6,441 bases of DNA from Clostridia bacterium (GTDB lineage Bacteria; Bacillota; Clostridia; UMGS1810): NCBI GenBank assembly GCA_017629325.1, contig JAGBXL010000235.1, forward strand, positions 1 through 6,441, given 5' to 3'. Below the pieces are notes generated by a model. That model searched no databases. It saw only the letters and a list, made by a program, of their open reading frames with translations, and had not been told where the DNA came from. This document shows positions 1 through 4,578 of this stretch, one piece after another (position 1 is the stretch's first letter; each line of letters starts with the position of its first letter). The position numbers and the translations under genes were made by a program.

Positions 1-365
1 TCTTCAAAATTACATTCAACCGTAACCGCTTCGCCCGATTTTGAAAGCTCTTCAAAAAGCTTGCGGAAGGTGTCGCAATTATAGCTGCACTTATTTTCTT
101 TTAAAAGATTTTCTTTCTGGCAGATGCGGTTATAGAATGAAAGGGTTTCGTTATTTTCAGCCGTTATGATTTCGGTTATAAATTTACTTCTTATAAATTT
201 AAACCCATCGGCCTCAAAATCGGAAACAAGCTTTGCACAAAAAAGCTCTGCACCCTGATATACAGGTGAAAGAAGCATTGACATTTCGTCTATTTCATAT
301 CTTACAAGCTCTATTATTTTGTTATTTTGATTTTTAATAGCTTTTTGAATTTCTTTTGCTGTCAT
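1..365 (-). CDS. Hypothetical protein, N-terminal part, cut by window edge
   Basis: I do not recognise this gene. An open frame of 121 codons runs without a stop from an ATG at 365 off the left edge, so the C-terminal end is missing. The protein begins MTAKEIQKAIKNQ and has a Lys/Glu-rich, probably helical stretch over about residues 3-28, then mixed soluble sequence. Cysteines fall at residues 43, 82, 93, 97 and 118. I see no signal peptide, membrane segment or nucleotide-binding motif. The start is supported by a GAGGTGG Shine-Dalgarno at 370-376, four bases before the ATG. It lies 36 bases downstream of the acyl-CoA synthetase-like gene on the same strand with no terminator between, so the two are probably co-transcribed. 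The frame is confident; the function is unknown. Confidence 0.8.
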   Translation of the reverse strand, partial: MTAKEIQKAIKNQNNKIIELVRYEIDEMSMLLSPVYQGAELFCAKLVSDFEADGFKFIRSKFITEIITAENNETLSFYNRICQKENLLKENKCSYNCDTFRKLFEELSKSGEAVTVECNFE

Positions 366-401
366 AATTCCACCTCGCAATTTTTTGTGGGGTTATTTTA
401 A

Positions 402-2036
402 TTACGATTTAATTTGTGTTGCAACAAGACTCTCACCGCAATATTTTTCACGAAGCTTGGGCTTTTCTATTTTGCCGGTTGCATTACGGGGTACATCGGC
501 AAAAATGATTTTGTGAGGTCTTTTATAACGAGGAAGCTTTTTGCAGAATGTGTTTATATCTTCTTCTGTGCAGTTTATTCCCTCTTTTATTTGAATAATT
601 GCCGCCGCAATTTCACCAAGACGGCTATCGGGAAGACCTATAACTGCAACATCGTTTATGGCATCGTGAGCTCTTAAGAAGTCTTCTATTTGAACGGGAT
701 AAAGGTTTTCGCCTCCGCTTATGATAACATCTTTTTTACGGTCAACAAGATAGATAAAGCCTTCTTCATCTTCCATAGCCATATCTCCGGTATAGAGCCA
801 GCCGTCTTTAAGCACCTCGGAGGTTGCTTTTTCGTCTTTATAATAGCAGGTCATAACACCGGGGCCTTTGAGGGCGAGTTCACCAACATCGCCTTTTTGA
901 ACTTCTTCTCCGTTGGAATTTATGATTTTGGTTTCCCAGCCATAGCCTGCTTTACCGATGGCACCTACTTTATGTATGTTTTCAACACCAAGATGAACGC
1001 TGCCGGGTCCTATTGATTCAGAAAGACCGTAGTTTGTGTCGTAGGCATGATTTGGAAAAATTGCTCTCCAGCGTTTGATGAGTGATGGAGGAACGGGCTG
1101 TGCACCAATGTGCATTAAACGCCACTGAGAAAGCGAATAGCCCGATATATCTATTTCGCCACTATCGATGGCATCTAAAATATCCTGTGCCCATGGAACA
1201 AGAAGCCATACTATTGAGCATTTTTCGTTTGAAACTGCTTCCATAATTGTTTTTGGTTTTACACCCTTTAATAAAACTGCACGGCTACCTGAAACGAGTG
1301 AGCCGAACCAGTGCATTTTTGCACCTGTGTGATAAAGAGGGGGAATACATAAAAACACATCTTCGTGAGTCTGTTCATGGTGCTTTTGCTCAACTATTGC
1401 AGCATGCATGAGGCTTTCGTGATTATGAAGAATTGCTTTTGGAAAACCTGTTGTGCCCGATGAAAAATAAATTGCTGCATCGTCTTTATCTGTTAATTCA
1501 ATATCGGGTGCAATGCTGGAAAAGTTTGTTGCAAGGTGAAGATAATTTTCGGTAAATGAAGGACAGCCATCGCCAACATAAAAAAGGATTTTTACATTGG
1601 GAATGGAATCGTATATCTCTTCCATTCTGCCTACAAATTCGGGACCGAAAAATAGTGCATCAACATCGGCAAGGTCCAGACAATATTTGATTTCATCAGA
1701 TGTGAAGCGGAAGTTAATTGGAACTGCCAGAGCACCCGCTTTTAAAATTCCAAAGTATATTGGAAGCCACTCAAGACAGTTCATCATGAGTATGCCTACC
1801 TTATCGCCTTTTTTGACACCGCGGCTTATTAAAAGGTTTGCACAGCGGTTTGCTTTTTCTTCAAAAACACCCCAGGTGATTTCTCTGCGGTATTCCTGAG
1901 AATATCCGGGCTCAATGAGTTCGTATTCTTTCCATGTAACTCTTCTTATTTCTCTGACCTCGGGGTTAATTTCAACAAGAGCCGTTTGATTGGGATATTT
2001 TTCGGCGTTTTTCTTAAGATAATTTATTATAGGCAC
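402..2036 (-). CDS. Acyl-CoA synthetase-like adenylate-forming enzyme (AMP-binding family)
   Basis: A 544-residue member of the ANL superfamily (acyl-CoA synthetase/AMP ligase), probably cytosolic, expected to activate a carboxylic acid with ATP to an acyl-adenylate and pass it to CoA. Visible core motifs in order: A3 phosphate loop FSSGTTGFPK (191-200), A5 YGLSES (336-341), A7 YTGD (415-418), A8 hinge DRKKD followed by GGENLYP (432-447), and A10 NATGK with the catalytic Lys522. All key residues are present and the length is normal, so it should be active. Near the N-terminus two similar strings (about 28-39 and 50-60) flank a short insert before the usual ITWxxFEEKANR segment. The acid substrate cannot be read from these motifs; fatty, aromatic or dicarboxylic acids are all possible. 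The start codon is GTG, fixed by a Shine-Dalgarno 8 bases upstream. It leads a probable two-gene operon. Confidence 0.93.
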   Translation of the reverse strand: MPIINYLKKNAEKYPNQTALVEINPEVREIRRVTWKEYELIEPGYSQEYRREITWGVFEEKANRCANLLISRGVKKGDKVGILMMNCLEWLPIYFGILKAGALAVPINFRFTSDEIKYCLDLADVDALFFGPEFVGRMEEIYDSIPNVKILFYVGDGCPSFTENYLHLATNFSSIAPDIELTDKDDAAIYFSSGTTGFPKAILHNHESLMHAAIVEQKHHEQTHEDVFLCIPPLYHTGAKMHWFGSLVSGSRAVLLKGVKPKTIMEAVSNEKCSIVWLLVPWAQDILDAIDSGEIDISGYSLSQWRLMHIGAQPVPPSLIKRWRAIFPNHAYDTNYGLSESIGPGSVHLGVENIHKVGAIGKAGYGWETKIINSNGEEVQKGDVGELALKGPGVMTCYYKDEKATSEVLKDGWLYTGDMAMEDEEGFIYLVDRKKDVIISGGENLYPVQIEDFLRAHDAINDVAVIGLPDSRLGEIAAAIIQIKEGINCTEEDINTFCKKLPRYKRPHKIIFADVPRNATGKIEKPKLREKYCGESLVATQIKS

Positions 2037-2044
2037 TTTAAATA

Positions 2045-2050
2045 CCTTCT
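2045..2050 (-). promoter_or_regulatory. Shine-Dalgarno supporting the GTG start of the acyl-CoA synthetase-like gene
   Basis: The minus strand reads AGAAGG, then 8 bases, then GTG at 2036. This spacing is ideal and decides the GTG start. An ATG-only gene caller would have to truncate the protein. Confidence 0.75.
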
Positions 2051-2078
2051 TTCTTTGGTTATAAATCAGTTAAATTAC

Positions 2079-2107
2079 ATTTTACCTCAAATAGTGCAAA
2101 AAATCAA
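2079..2107 (-). promoter_or_regulatory. Predicted sigma-A promoter for the acyl-CoA synthetase-like operon
   Basis: On the minus strand, TTGATT (2102-2107) and TAAAAT (2079-2084) are separated by exactly 17 bases, each close to the vegetative consensus. Transcription would start near 2072, giving a leader of about 36 bases to the GTG. It lies in the 79-base gap after uvrC. I see no convincing terminator hairpin for uvrC in that gap, so read-through from uvrC may add to expression. Confidence 0.6.
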
Positions 2108-2115
2108 GAGTAAGA

Positions 2116-3963
2116 TTATTTGCCATTAAAATAGGTAAACACATTTTTTGCAGTGAGTTTATCTATTCCGGGAACAGCTTCTATTTCCTCGAGGGTTGCA
2201 TCTTTTATTCTCTTTACACTGCGAAAGGTTTTGAGGAGTAGCTTTGCCTTTTTCTCCCCTACGCCTTTTATATCTTTTAATTCTGTTTTCAGCACTAAGC
2301 CCTGGCGGAGCTTTCTGTGATAGGAAATCGCCCTTCGGTGCATTTCGTCCTGAATATTTGTTAGAAGCATAAATGCTTCGCCAGATTTATCTATTAAAAT
2401 TTTTCCGTTTGGTGAAATAAGTCCTTCCGTGCGGTGTTTATCATCTTTAACTATGCCAAACACTGCAATATCGAGATTATATGATTTTATAAGAGGTACG
2501 ATTGTATCTACATGACCTTTTCCGCCGTCCAGAAAGATTACATCGGGAAAAGGAAGGAAGGCTCCCTCTTTTGATTTTTCCATTTCCATAAGACCGCGTT
2601 CTATTCTTCGGGAAATAACTTCTTTCATGCAGGCGTAATCGTCTTGCCCGTCAACATATTTTATTTTAAAATTGCGGTATTTTTCTTTGTTTGCCCTGCC
2701 GTTTGTGTAGGTTACCATTGCTCCTACCTTTGCTTTGCCTGAAAGATTGGATATATCGTAGGCTTCTATATTAAGCGGAGGATTTTTTAAAGACAAAAGC
2801 TTTTGGAGCTTGGTTAATGCATTATCTTTAAATGAGATATCTCTCATTATTTTGAGTTGTCTTTCGCTATGCTGCTTTTTGGCATTGGCACAAATCATAT
2901 TTATAAGCTTTAACTTATCGCCTATTTTTGGGACTGTTATTTTAACCTGACGGCCTGTTTTTGAAGAAAGCCAGTTTTCAATAAGCTCGGTTTCGGCAAT
3001 TTCATATTGCAGATAAATTTGATGAGGAATAAAAGATGAGGTTTCATAGTATTGTGATATAAAATCGGAAAGCACCTCACCGCCTGTTAAATCGTCGGTA
3101 CCCGATAAAAAATAGTGTTCCTCGCCAACGATTTTACCCGAGCGTACAAAAAAGACAACAACACAGCTTGTGTCGTTGGCACTAAAGAGTGCCATTGCGT
3201 CGCAATCGGACCCTGTGGCAGAAACTATTTTTTGCTTTTCGGAAAGCATTGATACTGAATTTATGCGGTCGCGGTAGCTTGCGGCAGATTCAAAATCAAG
3301 ATTTGCGGCTGCTTCTTTCATTTTTTCAGTTAAAAGATTTATGATATCGTTATAGTTGCCATTTAAAAACGAAATAATATTTTTAACAGATTTTGTGTAT
3401 TCTTCTTTTGAAACCAAGCCGGCACACACCCCGCCGCACTTTCCCATTTGGTGATATAGGCAGGGGCGGTCGGTAAGCTTACCTTCTGTAAGAAACTTTT
3501 TACATCTTCTTAAAGGGAAAATATCTGCAATGAGTTCAAGAACTTCTTTAATATTAAAATTGCTGCAATAAGGGCCGAAATATTTTGCGTTATCTCTTAT
3601 TACACGCCTTGTCATAAAAACTCTGGGGTAATCTTCGTTAGTTGTTATTTTTATAAAAGGATAGGTTTTATCATCTTTTAAAAGAACATTATATTTTGGC
3701 ATATTTTCTTTTATAAGATTGTTTTCTAAGATAAGAGCTTCTTCTTCGCTATCGGTTATTATATAGTCAAAATCAGCAATGTTTTCAACAAGTTTTTTTA
3801 CCTTAAGTGAATGCTTATTGCCTTTAAAATATTGACGGACACGGTTTTTTAAAATCTTGGCTTTGCCAACATATATGATTTTTCCCTCAGCATTTTTCAT
3901 TATATAAACTCCGCTTTTATTGGGAAGCGTTTTTAATTTTTCGTGAATATTATTCATAAGCAT
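2116..3963 (-). CDS. uvrC: UvrABC system protein C (excision endonuclease subunit)
   Basis: UvrC makes the 3' and 5' incisions around a bulky lesion after UvrA and UvrB have loaded; it acts in the cytosol on the UvrB-DNA complex. Residue numbers are from the upstream ATG. The N-terminal GIY-YIG nuclease has GVY (18-20), YVG (31-33), Arg41 and Glu80. Cys154, Cys168, Cys176 and Cys180 match the UvrC cysteines reported to hold an Fe-S cluster. A UVR motif that pairs with UvrB spans about 205-238. The C-terminal RNase H-like nuclease carries Asp403 (YDISN), Asp479 (FLDGGKGH) and His542, the expected DDH triad. Tandem helix-hairpin-helix DNA-binding motifs occupy about 560-612. At 613-615 residues it is full length for the family. 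The true start is probably the internal ATG at 3957, because a GAGGTG site sits 8 bases before it but only 2 before the ATG at 3963. It follows ptsH on the same strand, separated by a terminator. Confidence 0.98.
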   Translation of the reverse strand: MLMNNIHEKLKTLPNKSGVYIMKNAEGKIIYVGKAKILKNRVRQYFKGNKHSLKVKKLVENIADFDYIITDSEEEALILENNLIKENMPKYNVLLKDDKTYPFIKITTNEDYPRVFMTRRVIRDNAKYFGPYCSNFNIKEVLELIADIFPLRRCKKFLTEGKLTDRPCLYHQMGKCGGVCAGLVSKEEYTKSVKNIISFLNGNYNDIINLLTEKMKEAAANLDFESAASYRDRINSVSMLSEKQKIVSATGSDCDAMALFSANDTSCVVVFFVRSGKIVGEEHYFLSGTDDLTGGEVLSDFISQYYETSSFIPHQIYLQYEIAETELIENWLSSKTGRQVKITVPKIGDKLKLINMICANAKKQHSERQLKIMRDISFKDNALTKLQKLLSLKNPPLNIEAYDISNLSGKAKVGAMVTYTNGRANKEKYRNFKIKYVDGQDDYACMKEVISRRIERGLMEMEKSKEGAFLPFPDVIFLDGGKGHVDTIVPLIKSYNLDIAVFGIVKDDKHRTEGLISPNGKILIDKSGEAFMLLTNIQDEMHRRAISYHRKLRQGLVLKTELKDIKGVGEKKAKLLLKTFRSVKRIKDATLEEIEAVPGIDKLTAKNVFTYFNGK

Positions 3964-3965
3964 AT

Positions 3966-3971
3966 CACCTC
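3966..3971 (-). promoter_or_regulatory. Shine-Dalgarno of uvrC, favouring the inner ATG at 3957
   Basis: The minus strand reads GAGGTG here. The spacer to the ATG at 3957 is 8 bases; to the ATG at 3963 it is only 2, which is too short for normal initiation. The site therefore favours a 613-residue UvrC. Confidence 0.7.
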
Positions 3972-3982
3972 TTTTTGATTTT

Positions 3983-3988
3983 ATTATA
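3983..3988 (-). promoter_or_regulatory. Candidate -10 box of uvrC, directly after the ptsH terminator
   Basis: The minus strand has a perfect TATAAT whose upstream side touches the T tract of the ptsH terminator. No good -35 is found at 16-18 bases, since that position (about 4006-4011) is the terminator loop and reads AAAATA. Initiation would occur near 3976, leaving a leader of about 19 bases to the ATG at 3957. A match to TATAAT in AT-rich DNA can arise by chance, so this is only a candidate. Confidence 0.4.
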
Positions 3989-3989
3989 G

Positions 3990-4020
3990 AAAAAAACCCT
4001 GCAATTATTTTATGCAGGGT
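3990..4020 (-). terminator. Intrinsic terminator after ptsH
   Basis: A perfect 8-base-pair inverted repeat, ACCCTGCA (minus strand, 4020-4013) and TGCAGGGT (4003-3996), encloses a 9-base loop. On the minus strand it is followed directly by a run of T ending at 3990. It begins 15 bases beyond the ptsH stop, so it should end that transcript before uvrC. On the plus strand no U tract follows the hairpin, so it acts in one direction. Confidence 0.88.
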
Positions 4021-4034
4021 GAAATTTATTAAAC

Positions 4035-4304
4035 TTAAACCATTTGAGCAAAATTTGATGTTATAAGCTCAACAAGACCTTCAACAGCTTCTTTTTCATC
4101 ATCGCCTTCAGCAGATATGGTAACTGTTATTCCTTTGGTGATGCCAAGTGATAAAACACCAAGAAGGCTTTTTGCATTTACTTTTCTTTCATCACGAGCA
4201 ATTGAAATCATTGATTTATATTCGTTTGCTTTCTGTATGAAAAAAGTGGCGGGACGGGCGTGTAAGCCAACCTGATTTTGAACTGTAACTTCCTTTATAA
4301 ACAT
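4035..4304 (-). CDS. ptsH: HPr family phosphocarrier protein
   Basis: An 89-residue HPr, the usual length. In the PTS it takes phosphate from enzyme I on His15 and gives it to sugar-specific IIA domains; in Firmicutes HPr kinase/phosphorylase also modifies Ser46, and HPr-Ser-P is the CcpA corepressor. The active-site segment GLHARPA (13-19) holds His15 and the partner Arg17, and the regulatory segment NAKSLLG (43-49) holds Ser46. His15 rules out a Crh-type paralogue, which lacks that histidine. Both functions therefore look possible, although enzyme I, HPrK and any permease lie outside the window. A strong AAAGGAGA Shine-Dalgarno (4311-4318) sits 6 bases before the ATG. The gene has its own promoter and terminator and is probably monocistronic. 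A purely regulatory HPr in a species without sugar PTS cannot be excluded. Confidence 0.95.
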   Translation of the reverse strand: MFIKEVTVQNQVGLHARPATFFIQKANEYKSMISIARDERKVNAKSLLGVLSLGITKGITVTISAEGDDEKEAVEGLVELITSNFAQMV

Positions 4305-4366
4305 ATTAACTCTCCTTTTATTTTGAAAAAGAACTTAAAGCCGAAATTCGATATATTTGTAACATA

Positions 4367-4395
4367 ATAATACTAGAAAAAAATCGTAAAGTCAA
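4367..4395 (-). promoter_or_regulatory. Predicted sigma-A promoter of ptsH
   Basis: On the minus strand, TTGACT (4390-4395) and TATTAT (4367-4372) are separated by exactly 17 bases. This is a near-consensus -35 with a fair -10. The start point would be near 4360, giving a leader of about 55 bases to the ATG at 4304. I found no convincing CcpA (cre) operator over it. Confidence 0.65.
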
Positions 4396-4500
4396 CAATG
4401 ATTTATAAATTTGGCAAACTTGTTAAAATTATTTAATTAAAGGTGTGATTTTTAGAATATTTTACAATTATGTCGAAACTAAAATTACCTGCAAACAAAT

Positions 4501-4514
4501 CTCTTGCATAAGAG
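4501..4514. repeat. Small inverted repeat overlapping the recJ -35
   Basis: CTCTT and AAGAG form a perfect 5-base inverted repeat around the 4-base centre GCAT, covering the recJ -35 hexamer. It is placed where a repressor could act, but the arms are short and one such repeat in AT-rich DNA could be chance. It is not a recognisable LexA box (GAAC-N4-GTTC) or cre site. Confidence 0.25.
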
Positions 4515-4532
4515 GGCAAAAAATGATATAAT
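4504..4532 (+). promoter_or_regulatory. Predicted sigma-A promoter of recJ, with extended -10
   Basis: TTGCAT (4504-4509) and TATAAT (4527-4532) are 17 bases apart, and TG one base upstream of the -10 (4524-4525) makes it an extended -10. Transcription would start near 4539, with a leader of about 40 bases. The -35 lies inside a short inverted repeat (4501-4514). Confidence 0.75.
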
Positions 4533-4567
4533 AAATTATATTATTCACAAAACAAACATATAGAAGC

Positions 4568-4572
4568 AGGTG
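4568..4572 (+). promoter_or_regulatory. Shine-Dalgarno supporting the TTG start of recJ
   Basis: AGGTG lies 6 bases before TTG at 4579. An in-frame GTG at 4570 falls inside this site and has no good ribosome site of its own. The first in-frame ATG is about 190 bases further on and would delete much of the sequence before the DHH core, so TTG is the best start. Confidence 0.7.
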
Positions 4573-4578
4573 CAGATA

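Larger units (their letters stand above)
4305..4578. other. Divergent intergenic region between ptsH and recJ
   Basis: These 274 AT-rich bases hold the two outward promoters described separately, whose -35 boxes are about 108 bases apart, and the two ribosome sites. The stretch between the promoters, 4396-4500, contains no hairpin with a U tract, no riboswitch-like conserved block that I recognise and no ORF with a ribosome site. Confidence 0.7.

Noticed and set aside
414..1016. Two plus-strand open frames (414-677 and 690-1016) opposite the acyl-CoA synthetase-like gene
   Set aside because: They lie wholly antisense to a gene with clear family motifs, and their translations show no recognisable domain.
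1597..1899. 100-codon plus-strand open frame
   Set aside because: It is antisense to the N-terminal half of the acyl-CoA synthetase-like gene, with a Ser/Arg-rich composition typical of a shadow frame.
2037..2115. Possible uvrC intrinsic terminator (T-rich run on the minus strand near 2098-2104)
   Set aside because: No stable inverted repeat precedes the T run; it is better explained as part of the promoter spacer.
4341..4350. CGAA-A-TTCG palindrome in the ptsH leader as a LexA or other operator
   Set aside because: The arms are only 4 bases, the spacing does not fit the Gram-positive LexA box (GAAC-N4-GTTC), and it lies in the transcribed leader of ptsH, which is not a repair gene.
4398..4511. 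Two mini-ORFs in the ptsH-recJ gap (ATG at 4398, 12 codons; ATG at 4470, 13 codons)
   Set aside because: Neither has a Shine-Dalgarno, and both lie upstream of the predicted recJ transcription start, so they would not be on its mRNA.
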